This document shows, piece after piece, positions 24,240 to 38,233 of a DNA stretch of 64,000 bases. The stretch comes from Ceriagrion tenellum (taxonomy: Eukaryota > Arthropoda > Insecta > Odonata > Coenagrionidae), in the NCBI GenBank assembly GCA_963169105.1, contig OY720642.1, forward strand, positions 21,756,965 through 21,820,964. The letters are read 5' to 3'. The notes under the pieces were generated by a model. It did no database searches. It was not told where the DNA came from and saw nothing but the letters and a program-made list of their open reading frames with translations. Made by a program: the position numbers and the translations under genes. The first letter of the stretch is position 1, and each line of letters opens with the position of its first letter.

Positions 24240-27200
24240 GTTGACACTAAGCTTTCTCAATTTAAACTGTCAAGGAATGCCAAGAAATGAAGTTTTGAAG
24301 TAAAATACATGAAGACAGCCAAAAGTAAATGAACACAATACTTATGTTCATTGTCAATGCTAAATTATTTTATGATAAGTAAATGGATATGCTGCAGACA
24401 GTGAGAATTGGTGACCGGAGTAGGGGTATTGACGAAAGTAGGATGCATAGTGCTCGAAATGAGTTGAATGGACCGAAGTAATGGACGCATATGACTAGAA
24501 CGTGTTCCGTTGGTTTGGCCTCGCTGAAATAATAGAGGAGAGTGGATTCAAAAAACAGATTTATAACATTGATATGAATGAGGTGAGAGGAAGAGGTAGA
24601 GAGAGAGAGAGAAACATAGTAAGTAAAGTTGGTGGAATTTCAAGAATAGAAAAGCGTGTATTAACTAATGCATTAACGCGATTGAAGGAAATAAGATGTG
24701 CAAGCATTGATGGTAACTTATCATATGAGAATGAGTTTTCTTGACCAAACTGCGTTCTTTGTATTTGCTTACTCAGAGTGACAATAGCGTGAAGGGCACG
24801 CATGTAACTAACGGAATTCAACGTTGTCAAAACACGGATTTTGTGTGCCCAAGATGAATTACACGTGCTTGATGTTCTCTTTCTTCACACGCTATTCAAG
24901 CGAATTTTTCGCTAATGCCACTCCTCGCCTATGACCTTTAATTTACCACTCTGCCATAGTACCACTTGCTCCTGTGCAACCTTTATCCAATACAATTCAG
25001 ATTCCCACTGCCATGCTTCAGTAGTTAAAAGGACGGAGTGGATAATGGAGATATATCTACGTTCAATGTGTTTTCTTTTACATCGCATTGGGGTTTAAGA
25101 GAAGACGCCGCATTCCGTAAATTCGGTAGTTGGAAGACGCCGCTTGCTCGCTCACGTCTAGCTGTAGTTCCCCTCGCTGAGTTAGCACGTAAATTTCCTA
25201 TGAGACTTTTCCTAATTTAAGGCAACTTTGTGATTTTAAGCGTTGCTACATGGGCTCAACAACCTGAATTAAATCTTGGGAAAGAGATGTTTTGCCTATC
25301 TAAAAGCCATTTTAATCCATAGTTGGACAAGTAAACTTCATTACTGTATATCCTCAAATGTTTGCACTAAGATTTCGACAGAAATTTTAGGTACTTTTCA
25401 AAGTTGTGGATGTTTTTTCGGGGGATTGGCAAGCAAAATTTTCCAGCCAGTGATGTTATTTTCGTATTGTTAATAATACGTGTTTCATACCACTTTTACT
25501 GCATTATATACATTTAAACTTGAGATCGTTAGTACATTGTGCAGCGTCAATGTTGGTAGTAAAAAAAGTTAAAGTCCCTAACGTAGAAACATTGCATTCC
25601 ACTATGAGCCAGTTAACTAAGAGCTAATTCGTCATCGAATTTGATTTTAAGCACATTACAAAGATCACGGTACGCGAGTATAAGTAAACGAACAGTGTAA
25701 ATGATAATTCCACCGGGAATAAAGTAGGGTGGCTTCAGATAATTCAAACGCCAAGAAGCATTCAAATATTATTCCACAAATATTGATTGCATTTACAGAA
25801 TCAGACGATATGAAGTTTGCAATATAAAGTGATCATTTTACTAAAGGGCATGCAGGCTTAGTTACATATTTGGAGCGAAAACAAAAAGACTTGCAGCACA
25901 CAGTTGCAATAAGCAGAGAGGTAATCTTAGCGTACTAAAGTCAAGTGAATTGCTTGATTAAATTGTATAGCGTAAGCCAGGATTGTTGATAATTATAAGC
26001 ATCGAGATTGGTTTGGTGACAAAGGTTTTTTCAAAACTTGTGATTCTATTAATTCAAAGGTTCTTTTTCATGAAATTTTGATGTGCCATACATTCAGTGT
26101 TAGCCACTTCTAGACATGTAATTGCGTGAAAGTTATCAATGAATTTTTCAAGTTTACATTATCTGTCATCGAGTTTTCATCAGTTAAAGCAATTTGAATC
26201 CTTAGTTAGATGAATAAAATGCTTTGAATAATATTCCCAATTGTTTGCCACTCAATACGCAGTAAAATGTTAAAAGAAAATGCCATCCTAGGTCATTTCT
26301 ATGAAATTAGTGCGTACTCTCCAAAACCAGTTTGCCTACCTTTCCAACCAACTTTCCACCGAAGTGGCCAAATTTCATTTATGACGTAGCACCAAGTAGT
26401 AGAGCTTGATTGTGGTATTACCGTTTGCTTGTGGAAAAATTCAGTTTGGCATTGGAGATGACTATAATAGCAAAGATGTGATATTTTAACATTTATATAA
26501 ATATCTACAATATTTAGAAGGTAACATTACTTTGTGGAGGACTATTTCCGCAACATTTATTGTAACTGACTCGCTATAAAACGCCTATAATAAAAATTTA
26601 AGAGAACAAAGTATTGCATTAGCATTACTTTACATAGATAAAATTACTCTGAAATTCGATCACAAGGCACGATTTTAAATAGGTTAAAATATTTAGCGTT
26701 AGTAAATTCAATAAAGCAGCGTAAATACTTACATTTTTATTTTTAGGCTACCCATGACTCGTACGAGATGGGTTAAATCCTTATTGAGGTTATTTTGCTA
26801 ATGAGGTAGTTCAACTCCTCCAATACCTTCTCCGCATCTAAAGTCCTTACACTACTACCCCTTCAAAATTTGCTCCAATTTAGTGCATTTTCCTCAAAAA
26901 CTACACTTCTTCATACAATGAAATTGCAAGCGTACATAAAACTTCAGTATATATCCACAAATTTATATATCACTAAAAACATTCCACAGTAAAATATTCG
27001 TTAAAATTTTCCTATTTTCACGGTTCTTATAACTGCTTTTTGAACTTTTTGGAGCGAGAACTGTTTACTACTGAAACTGAAAAATGCTACATACTGCTTG
27101 GTTTTTTGGCGTATCAATGTCATTTTAACACGTAACTTTGTGGAACATGATATATATTTCGTAATAATTCTATTAAATACAGATAAATTTTCTGGTGGAC

Positions 27201-28010
27201 GCGAAATAACATGTCTCATATGATAGAAATGGTTTCTATCTGGTATCAAAGTGTAAAGACGAAGGCAAAAAAAACATTTATTCAGGAATTATGCCAAAAT
27301 TTCAAATACCGCGCAAACTGATGTACTCAAGTATATTATTATTGGTGCTTGAATTTAGAGGAAAAATTTTAGACTATAATTCTTGAACCATTTTCATTGC
27401 CATCGCATTGCGCTCCATTGCAGAGTGAGTTCCACCACAAAACATATGTACTTCAATGTTACGTGGTCGTTGACTATTTTTTTCAATTTTCTTGAAGAAT
27501 CATTTAAATGTTATCTTAATGACTGACAATTTCTGCTCCCGGCACCTTAAACACTCGAATAAACAAATTCTTAATAAAAAAATATCTTTGATGATATTCT
27601 AGTCGTAGTTTTCCTTCGTCATCACTTCATACAAAAATGAGAGAATAAAAATGGAATAAAGAATTTTCACAGGAGACAAGATTAAGAACCGCGTTAAGAT
27701 AACAGGGGCGAGTTATCTCTATGAACCGATTTGCGCAATACTTCTTACACACTTCTTAGCAACTTCAATTTATGAAAGTAAAAATATTGCTTAGTACCGA
27801 TTTTATATAAGCAATTCAAGGTCATTTTTACACCCCGCCTTATAGCAATTAACATTTTTTATGTTACGCGTCGTAACGCGTGTACCGTTTTTCTTCTAAA
27901 CACGAAATAGTATATTTGTCTTATTATAATTATTGCTATCAAATATCAAGGTGTCTCGATGTGTTCAATATTCGGAAACAACCGAGGGTAAGCAACTTCA
28001 AAAACAAGTG
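24240..28010. other. AT-rich stretch, no gene seen
   Basis: About 3.8 kb with no recognised exon, RNA or transposon. Open frames are under about 90 codons and lack motifs. Confidence 0.5.
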
Positions 28011-28012
28011 TA

Positions 28013-28405
28013 AACCACAATTCCATTTCAGCCATTTCTATCCATTTCTAACCATTTCCATCCATTTCTGTCAATTTATATTCATTTCTAATCATTTCTG
28101 TCCATTTCCATCCATTTCTGTCCATTTCTATCCATTTATGTCCATTTCTATCCATTTATGTCCATTTCTGTACATTTCTAACCATTTCTCTCCATTTATG
28201 TCCATTTCTAACCAATTATGTCGATTTTTAACCATGTTTGTCCACTTCTGTCCATTTCTAACCTTACTTCCCATTTCGGTCCATTTATAACCATTTCTCT
28301 CAATTTGACCATTTCTGTAAATTTCTGTCCATTTTTATCCATTTCTGTCCATTTATAACCGTTTATATTCATTTCGCGACCATTTCTCAACAAGCGTACA
28401 CCATT
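28013..28405. repeat. Decanucleotide minisatellite (CCATTTCTRT-type)
   Basis: About 39 imperfect copies of a 10-bp unit, TCCATTTCTG or variants (TCCATTTCTA, ACCATTTCTA, TCCATTTATG). The first part stays in strict 10-base register; it degrades after about 28210. Because 30 bp is ten codons, it creates a spurious periodic His/Phe/Ser-rich frame at 27880-28290 that is not a gene. Confidence 0.9.
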
Positions 28406-31400
28406 TCGCAGAGTTGCATACCCCTCGGAAACAACTAAGTTAAATATAATTTCGTCTAAGTTTTTAGTGACGCGCTGTAATCATAGCTAGAAAGAGCCCT
28501 TTATTTCAGCCTCCATACTCGGCTATAATCGGTCGTCTGGTTATGAGTCCTTGCCTCAGTTACCTGTTCGTTGGAAAAACAGACGGAGAACCCACACCCT
28601 GGCAGAGTTATCGGAAATAGGAGGCATATGCTCGATTCTTAAGGACGGCCGGCAGAGTACATTCATACTCGCCCCTCACCTTCGCTGGCGAGAAGGGGCC
28701 CTCAGTTTTAAATTTGGTCTCAGCCTCGCCCCAATGACATTTGTGGGAATGGGTACTTCATCATTTGAGCAAGGTTCGAAAAAATACAATATTGATAAAA
28801 TTTTGGGTGTATAATGAGAAAAATATGGTTTTTATCATGACAAATAATCCATTAAGGATATGCTTATGAATGTACTCCCAGAAGTTATTTCCTCTACGCA
28901 GGAATGTCTCATCATTTAGCGAGAGATACTTTGCCATCTCATCTACTTCATCTTTAGCAATTCTAGTCTACAAACAAAGTCAATTTCTTACCCATTATCT
29001 TCAGCATTTATCGTAAACTACTTCGTGTATTACTTTAATTCTATTTTAGAACGATAACATATCGTCATATCCCTTGTAGGTAATTCTAGTAGATCTCCAA
29101 ATAGGTGGAGCAAAACAAATTGGCAAGACGCATGATATATTAGCTGCTTATCTTGCCATGCATTATTTTCATAGTTGTAAAATATATTTCCTAGATAAAA
29201 GTCACTTCATAAGAAGAATGAGCAAAAAACTTTAATGGCAGCTTCAGGTATAAGGAAGCTGACTTTATTATGGACACAAAACTGTGCAGACGAGTCACCA
29301 CGCTCGCTCTAGTCTGGGTGACAGTACAAGCAGTCATCGAGAGTTTTTACCCTCGAGTCGAGTAAGCGGCCGAGTGTATCCAGACTCGGTTGACTCTATA
29401 CTCCAGCGTGTGCATTCGATTAAGCCGGCAGCCGAGTGAATGTAGGCAAGTATAGAGGCAGTTTTACAGGGCTCTAGTGGAAACAAGTCTAATGAAGCAA
29501 AAAAATCAAACAATATTTATATAATTTCCTTTACTATTAGTATGGTAAGTTTCAACGCATAAATCGCTACTAAAAGTGAATTTTGGTCCTAGAACCTTTT
29601 CGTCATAGATATATATAAATTATTGTTGTGCACTCAATCTATTACTGCTTCAGCCACCCTGAAATCGCGGAAGAGAAAAAATTAAATTGGAGTATTAGGG
29701 AGAAAAAAATTCAGGAACGTTGTTGGGGAGGACAGTCACTCCTACGTGTCTTCACGCCAATTTTCCCGCTGTCTTGTAGGTGATGGGCTCACGTGATGGG
29801 TGTCGGAGCGAGGAATGGGGAATGGGAGTTGTCTCGGCGTGGTTGAGATTTGGGAAGGAAGAATTCAAGGATGCAGGAGTACGAGACAGTCGTGAATAAA
29901 GATACTGGAAAGATGAAAGACCGAGAGATGGATCCTACCATGGATATTGAGGTTTCCAACTCTTTCAATTACGACGAAGTATTCCGTTCTTCTAAATACA
30001 TTAAATTGAAAAGAAATAGCTTCGATTATTTCTCAAAATATTTACGTTCACAATAAGTTAAGAAAGACAAAATATGTACAAAATATTCATACAATGAAAT
30101 GTGAAATATTCTTGTAAATGTAAAATACAAAAATTTGCACAATGTTTGAAGGTCATTAACCACTTAGACAAATTTGATCTTTAAACTTAATCATCACAAG
30201 ATTCTTACAAAAACAAGACGAAAAGTTTGAAAGCTCCCTGAGGAAATCTAAAATTCACCCGATTGCTCATGAATAGGATGCTGCATCGTGAAAGGACTAT
30301 ATACATTTCTCATAAAACCATGTTCGGACGATGCATGTGCATGCATGAGTAGGTGCTTGATCATATGTATCATTAAAATTACATCGTGTAATCACGTTCA
30401 ATTGCACAAATGCGTGAACGCGTGGCCAAGAATTGCCCCTGCTCTAATTTGTAGTATTTGTTCACGCAAAAATAAATATTAAGCAATGTTAAAGCATGCC
30501 ACACATTCCATATGCCATCATTTCCACGCACGAAAATGAGGGAGTCTTCTATTACACAAAAGTATCTTCAATGGTACTACCAAACCATGACGGATACCAT
30601 TGTAACCACATCATCCGCGATTGAGAGCCATTCAACCATAATTCCGATCATCGATCCTTAACATTCCTCTTTCTTTTGTGGTGCAATAACTTTAAGTTAG
30701 TGGTGTCTGATAGTGGTGTTAGTAGTTTTGTGGTGCGAACTGTAAGTTATTACAGGCAAATTTTAATAAATTTTCAAGAATAACAGAAAATAGTGATTGG
30801 TCTAATTTTTACATAAGTACACTTACTCTTTTTTTGGTGAAATCACACTGCATTTAGTTACACAGATGATGCACCAGTAATATTTTCAAAATTTCACCCA
30901 ATCAGAATCGCCAATTCGGTTTGGAATTAGAAATTTAAGCCAAAGTCATAAGTAGCTTGTGTTTTTTACTCTGAATGATACATTGTCATTTGTTTGCCAC
31001 CAATAAAGTAATATGAAGCTATTATTTCGTGTCCAGAAGAAAATCTTTACGTATTTCATTGAATTATTTCGAAAACAATATTAACAGATATTAACATATC
31101 ATTAAATTGCGAGAAAACAAAATTTGTTAAATAAATCTTTTTCGCCATTACCTAAGCATGTTACTAATAAGCGCTCGCATTCTAAGTTTCACGTAAATCT
31201 GTACATAATCCTGCCAACTTATCAGATGTACAACCCCATCATCCTTAGTTAATACTGTAGTTTTGTACACAAATATTCTATGGCTAGATATCGCAAAGTC
31301 CAAATAGGTCCTAGATGGTTATCATGTAATGGAAGCTCTTACTCCTCTCAATGAAGTACAGTGGGAGAGACAATTTATGCAAAGTTTTTTTTACGCTCGC

Positions 31401-34400
31401 CAAAATGCAGCGCTTGCTTTTGCCGCAAGGAGCAACTTTTACAGCGAAAGACTTGCACCATCAGCGAATATTTGAAATCTATAATGGGATGGGAAACTTG
31501 CAGCTGCCGTTCTTTGTAACTTATTTCATAAATCTGTAGCACATCCTACAGCGGAGTTTCTCCGTGTTTATTTTGTCCTATTTATTACACCAACATTTTC
31601 ATAATAGAGAGTTAAAAATAAAATATTCAACTTTCTTCTACGCTTAAATCCCTTAAAATGACCATATAAATAATAGATACATGGATTGTGACAGAATTTT
31701 AGTGGGCCTTATGTAATAGATTTCCTATACCTCTGCCTCCCTCCTAATTAAAATGAGACTGTTGTCCGAAAAGATGATGAGGTTCTGATACAAGTTCAAA
31801 TTTTAATGATTTATATGTCCACTGGATGTACTTTTTTGCCGCATTCATTCTGTGGGTAGCAAGGAAATCTTATTTCAAACCCGGCTGATGGAATGCGATA
31901 GAACAGAGCATATAAAATATCTCAGATATATAATTCAACGAAGAAAAGACATGTGAATTGAAGAAGAAAGACAAGGAATAAACACATAAGAGGCAATAAA
32001 GGAGGAACCAAGAAAGTAGAATCAGCAGGAATTGATAGATGAACAGAGAAGGATGGGGCTCCGAGAGGATGCAAAACGTCCTCGACGCGCTAGATACCCA
32101 GCACAGCAAATTAAATGTGTTTCCGTGGGGTGAAGAGGAGAGAAGGTTCAAAGCAGTGACTAACATGATTAATTGCCCTTTTAGAATCGGCAGGTCACTC
32201 ATTCTCTGGTAAGGGTGGTTCCCAAAGATTAGTTCAGAAAGAGTTAGAAGAGTAGGAAATAGTAGTTATTGGGGTGGATAGAGAATTCCACCGAACTTAA
32301 TACCAATTGCTGAGTGAGTTGCAAATGGAAGGTTATATTCAGAGAGAAAGAAAGCTAGAAAGGGAGAAGATAATGGCAATAAAGTGGTCGTTGAGCAAAA
32401 TTGCCTGGACTCTCCATATTTGAATGCTACCCATGTTCTTCTTTTCCTTTCCTATGGCAAAGGGATGCCGCAAGCTGTGTGAACAACACAATTCCACCCG
32501 TCTCCAAAACTTCCTTCCACAGTCCTCGACAGCCAACTTCCATTCCCATTTCAAACGGCCTATAATGTGACGTTTAAGCACTCCCCACAACTCCCTCAAC
32601 CGTCCCTTCCATCCACCTTATACCTCACCTCTTTTATTCACCCCCACTCGAAACCTTTATCTTTTCTTCCATTATCTTCGGCAACACCACATTCGGTCTC
32701 CTCCTTTGGCGATACCAGAACCCAATTTCGGTCGAATTTCAAAAAGAGAAACTTTTGAATTAATCATCACAGCATTAGAAACACAGGAATAAATAATCGC
32801 CCTGCCACAAGGAATACAAATGGGATTTCATTTCGAATTGAATGAGGCAGTTTGCGCTCCAGAAAGCACAAAGGGTAATTGGGGTGCATGAATGTGTTCC
32901 TTGTTTGAGAGTTTCCTTTTACGGAGAAATCCCTCTCATTTGCCTCACTCTTTTTCTTTACACTACTTTATTACACGAGTAGAACAAACACCCGGGGATT
33001 GAAATATTTTCTACGTTGATTGTTTTCCCATGAGAAAAACATTTACAAGGTTCACTTCACATTACTTTACGTCGTTGTTTGCTCATTTTTGCGTGTTTCC
33101 AAACCTCGTCACGTTTCATCATAGCACTAAAAAATATTCTGGATCCTAAATGACCTCGGAGTGTTGTTCTACTTTTCTGCCTTTCGTTTATGTATTGGTC
33201 TTTCTTTTATGTTTGCATTATAAAAACAATAAGAGTAAACATATACTGTACTGACGGAGCAATCACCATTCTTCTACCCTTTATGCTCCTATGCCCGTCC
33301 AGACCAATTTTTTTGCAAAATTACGTATTTGCGTGTTCCATTTGGCTTTGATGAAGCGAGTTTTTCATCTCATAACCTAATTTTTCACTAAATAATTAAT
33401 TTTTCAATAATCAATTTAATAACCTTTCAAGTTACACTCTGTTAGTTTGTAATCTTAACCTAAATTTAAACTGATAAAGTGAGTACTTTGACTTAATTAA
33501 CCCCAAACAATGACGATGTCATTCTAATTCAAGGATTCACATATGTCAACGGCCAAAAATCAAAGAGGATGGGACTTATTCCCCGATCAATCGTCTTTGC
33601 CAGTATATTGTAATTTGATAACTCAAGTATAGCTCTCAAGATAATATTACTATACCAATCGTAATTCTGATTTGAATAGTATGAACAAAGCTAATGAACC
33701 GTATTATTTATATAAAGGTAATAGCTAACATATTCAGACGTAAATGTAGCATTTAATAGGAATTCCCATGATGTAGGGAAATAAAACTTAGGGTGAAGCC
33801 ATCTCAGATAAAAATTGGGTGAGAGATTCCTAAGTTTTCGACTTTTGAGATCCAGAACGTTCATCGTCGGGGCTATTATACCTGGTTTTAAATCCCGAAG
33901 AATATTTCACTAAATTATACAAAAGTAAAAAACTACATGTATCTGAATAAAAGTTACGTCTGTATTCCTTCAAATTCAATTGAATTTATCATTTTCCTGA
34001 TTAAATTTGAGAATTTTCACTTATTCATCCAAGTCAAAAAAGGTGAAAAAAGGTGAAAAGGATTCAATAGTAAGAAGCTGATGGTGATATATCAAAATGC
34101 CCATTTCTTGCCCAAAGTACCCATTTCTTATGCAAGGCTCATGCAAAATGGCAATAAATAGGTATATTTTTTGGCGCTGAATTGCATGCATCTTGCATTG
34201 ATGCAAGATTTGGCAATGGTAAAAATCATTTTTCACTATTTCAAATCTATTGAGTGAATTATGTTATTGTTTTCAGCAACATAACCCGGAGTGAAACCCA
34301 AATAATCTTAATTAACTCAATTTATTTGCCGGGTAAACGTAGGTCTTTAAAAATTGATTTTATTATTTTTCTCTGGCATTCCTTAGAGCCATTTCCTTGT

Positions 34401-35320
34401 GTCATTATGTAACAACTTACATAATACTAGACATCGAATAAATGAATACGTACGATCATACTGCTAAAAAATTCACAATCTACATTTGTGAAAGATTTTA
34501 ACAATGACACAACTCAATTTTTAATAACACGCAGTATTTGGGTCTCCAGCGAAGGAGAAGGTTTGTTGTATAACGAAATGCAGACCGTCCCTATTGAAGC
34601 ACTTCCTTTTTGAAGGCATTATATCCTGCAACAACTTCTTGTAATTAAAATACTGAAATTCCAGGCTACAATTGGCCAAAATGCCTTTTTTGTTAAAAAT
34701 TTTAAATATGTCAGATATTTAAAACGATATCGCCATTCAAGTTGCACAAACCCAATATCCCTGAACTGAGATTTTTTTCTTCGAAAACACACCATTACCC
34801 CAGGAGATTTCATTTAGTCTGTTCGCCACTTTAAATGAGTTGTTAAATATGTTACGGAATGACAATTAGATTCAGTTCGACGAAGATAAGGGTGAAGTAA
34901 AACTAGATCATTCTCAGGGTCAGGTTCCTCGCTTCAAACCAAATGGGGTGTTCCCTGGAGATGTTTTGAATTACGAACGAGGTCGGGAAATCACCAGTGT
35001 TTTAATGAGAATTCCAGTCGGATTCAAAGAAAATTGGTAGGTTTATACTAAAGTTTTATTCAGAAAGCTAAACTAACGCATTTTTTTACATTTATTCGGG
35101 AAAAAAGTAGTACGACCAACATCCAAGATAACAAGATCGCAATGCTACAATGATGAGATCCTGGTAATGAAATTCCTCCTCCTAGCATTCCCATGAAAAA
35201 TTGCCACATGGCTTACATCTGAAGCTCACACTGAAAGCCTTCTTTTCATTTTTGATCCTCTCGGGACACAAGAAACACTCCATGAATCCTCGCCATGCTC
35301 CAGGTAAACCGCCGCATCAA
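28406..35320. other. AT-rich stretch, no gene seen
   Basis: Nearly 7 kb without a recognisable gene. A CGAGTC/CCGAGTG-rich patch lies at about 29280-29450. Open frames are short and unsupported. Confidence 0.5.
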
Positions 35321-36065
35321 ATTACGACTGAATACTTGCCCTGGTGGGAGGGGAAGTGAAACATTTTTGCCTTCCTGCCTCCCTTTCTTTGCCCATCATC
35401 CATCGTCGGCTCCGCAGAGCGAAGCTATCTAAACAGCGTCGGTTTCTCAAATATTTTTCCCTCTGTTCAATAAAAAATAAAATTATACGCAAAGAAAACC
35501 TCGGTGGATTACTTGTTCTGATGCATTCCGCGGCAGATACCTGCGAGAGTGCCCTCATATACTCGCTGGAGTGCCACTGAGAAATGCTTCCAAACAGCCG
35601 GCTTTCCAAACGTCACGTGAACCGAAAAGGAAGCCTCGACTTTACGTGCTCCCGTGTATGACGTTTCATTTTCGACAGGGAGCCGGGAGATATGTGGGTG
35701 CGATGGCGGTGGAAAGCGGTGACTGTTGTGCCTCGTCAGGGGGGCACGGCGTGGAAGTAGGGAGCCTGGGACGGGAAGCGAGGCACGGGTTGTAGCGGGA
35801 CGCCTCGGGCCTCATGCGTCTCAAGCGTGCATGTGTGTTTCTTACTTTTTTATTATTCATGCATCGACCTCGATATGGCACTCCGGTCGGCATTGAATTA
35901 ATCCCCGGCGTCTCTTTTATTTCCTCTGCCGCATTCAAAATTATACGCCCTCCACTGTCAATTTTCGTTTCGCATCGGATGAGCTTAATCCACTCCCCCC
36001 GACCCGTCATACACAACTCGGATAAATTAAGCTTTCTTCTTTGAATCCGAGATGACATGAATTCC
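35321..36065. other. G+C-rich island
   Basis: CpG-containing segment in AT-rich surroundings with overlapping frames on both strands (35666-36067 minus, 35814-36044 plus). None has a domain. It could be a promoter-type island of a gene outside the visible exons. Confidence 0.4.
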
Positions 36066-37739
36066 ATGAGATTTGCCGAGCACCGTGAACTTTAAAGCAG
36101 GGAAAGGAACACGCTGCTGAAATCCTCTCTTGGAAATATGAGACTAATATCTGCATAAAAATTTCAGGGGAAGGTTTTGGAAATGGCGAATTTTGAACAG
36201 TTTTCTTGTAACGGCGACGTAAAAATAGCCCTTTTCCGCATAAATTGAAAATTAGGATTATTATACTTATGAATTTATTACTAAAATTTTACATTTCATT
36301 TATTATTAACATACTAAGGCTGTGGAAGATTTTTAAGTTATAGGCTCACCCCAGGCCTTAAGCTAGACTTGAGGTCGGGTCATATGTGTTATTGTGACTT
36401 TGTGATCCTGATTGTTAGATATATAGAGTTCGGAGATCGTTCCCTCTGGAAGTATTTATTTCATAAATACCGAAATATTGCAGGAGAAACATGTCCCACG
36501 GTGATTTAACACCTCTGGTTGTGACTAAAAATATGTGTCATTCCAATGGAAACATTAAATGAGTTACATTATTCCGTTAAAAATAAATTGGGAGGCAGTG
36601 AAAAACGTCCAGATTAATTTTTAACGAAAACCGATCGACAAAGGGAACTATTCAGAATTTAACTGAGACCATACTGGAGTTTTTACGAGAATTGTTAAGA
36701 ATTTAAAGCAACTGAAATCTTTGCCACACGCATTTTAGGAGATAGCAGTTATCAGTAACTAAAAGAAATATCAAAACTGTAATAATTCAGGTCACATACA
36801 CTCTTCAAGATTTTGTGGAAAAGAGAAACTATCACGGTGTATTTATTTTGATGATTTAGACTGATTTAGACACTCCTCTTAGTACCCCACATACACCGAT
36901 GAAGGTTGATATATACCGGGAAGTAAGTAAATTGATACCTTGATTCCATAAGGGGGTACGTTCAAATTCATACTGCCTGCTTTATTTATTCAACAAAATT
37001 TCGATGCTTTGATATATTAAGGTCCATTTTATTAACATTTTCTGGGAAGTACCCAATTTTCTTTTTCATCTCGATATTTTAACCACTTCATCTTCGCAGC
37101 GCACCCGCGGTTCAAATGCCCTAACCGTCGGAGAATATCATCTGCAGTGATCAACCCGAAAATGTCTCTTATCTACTCTCATGTCAGCCACCCGTCTTAA
37201 TCTTACGTAGTTATTTACTGAAACATTCTTCATAAATTGCCTTATACTTTGTATTCTTGGTTGTCTTCTCCACTGTTTGCCTTTATTTCTTCTTCCAATA
37301 TTTGTTCAGCCCTGTCGCAAAATGTATCTAGTAAGTTAGTACTTTTCCTCGGAGTTTTAACTTGTTTTTTTTTCTCTTCAACTCGTCAAAAAGTTTAGTC
37401 TTTGGTGTTTCTCTCCAATAGCTTAATCTTCATCATAATTAGAGAGCACCACATCTCCATTGCTTCCACCACCAAATATCTCCCAATATCTTCAGATTAA
37501 ATGACACAACTATTAAAAATACCCTATATAAGGCGGCATTTTCCTTCCTTAGGGTGGATTGTGGCTCCCATATGATTTTTTGCAAGTTTAAGTGTCAAAA
37601 GGCATAGATTTTAGGCAAAGGTATAAAAGCTGGCTGTACGCAGAACGTTTCAAGTCGCTATCAAGCGTCCAACCCACTGTGCTTGCAAACTACGTGGAAT
37701 TAGGCATTCAGCCTTCGTGAATAGATTATAGTAAAATTA
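36066..37739. other. AT-rich stretch with one candidate core promoter
   Basis: No coding sequence recognised. A TATAAAAG box is listed separately at 37622. Confidence 0.45.
37622..37656 (+). promoter_or_regulatory. Candidate TATA-box core promoter
   Basis: TATAAAAG at 37622-37629 in a locally G+C-richer context, with TCAAGTC starting at about 37650. That is about 28 bp downstream of the box, close to where an arthropod initiator (TCAGT-like) belongs. A stretch resembling a 3' splice site (GTTTTTGCAG) ends at about 37762. No exon or start codon of a recognisable gene follows, and this area borders a Penelope 3' end, so it may be fortuitous. Confidence 0.3.
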
Positions 37740-37829
37740 ATCTTTGTTTGAAGGTTTTTGCAGCAACTCTTTACTATATTAAAGTTATTCGGGGTATCCC
37801 GCTGCGTATTGAGCATTTTAAATTTACTC

Positions 37830-37863
37830 GACGTTTCATTCTTCATACTGAGAACGTCGTCAG
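37830..37863 (-). repeat. Hammerhead-like motif in Penelope 3' UTR
   Basis: Minus strand: CTGACGA, then C, then GTTCT-loop-AGAAT (all five pairs formed, one G-U), then GAAAC and GTCGAG. Penelope-like elements are known to carry hammerhead ribozymes in their terminal repeats. The CTGANGA and GAAA boxes and the intervening hairpin are visible, but there is one more base than the canonical core between CTGANGA and the hairpin. Activity is unproven. Confidence 0.6.
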
Positions 37864-38233
37864 GAGAATGAAAGAGTTTGTTTTTGTTGCCTCTATATAT
37901 AGGTTCTTCGTTGAGGCGGTTGAGCTACGATAGCTCGAGCCACAGGTACATGGAATCTCATACACATCCTCCGTGTTGAGAGGCGGAATAGCATCTTTTG
38001 CAGAAGGCGGCATATTCCTGATTTTCTTTACCAAATCTGGTCTCAATCCTAGCTCGTCGTAGGATGCGAGCTATGTGGTCCGTTGTACCTGAGACGTATG
38101 GTGGCTTGGCGAAGGCTATAGGTTTGGTCTTTTCGTTCTTCCCGTTATCCTCACATTTTACATTCAACGCTCTTTTTATGAATGAGTGACCGTACCCGTT
38201 TTCTTTTAAAATTGAAAGAAGGTGTTCTAAATC

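Noticed and set aside
27880..28290. 136-residue frame with periodic His/Phe/Ser repeats
   Set aside because: It is a by-product of the 10-bp minisatellite: three units make ten codons, so any open frame looks periodic.
37110..37128. B-box-like GGTTCAAATGCC
   Set aside because: No tRNA stems or A box around it; likely chance.
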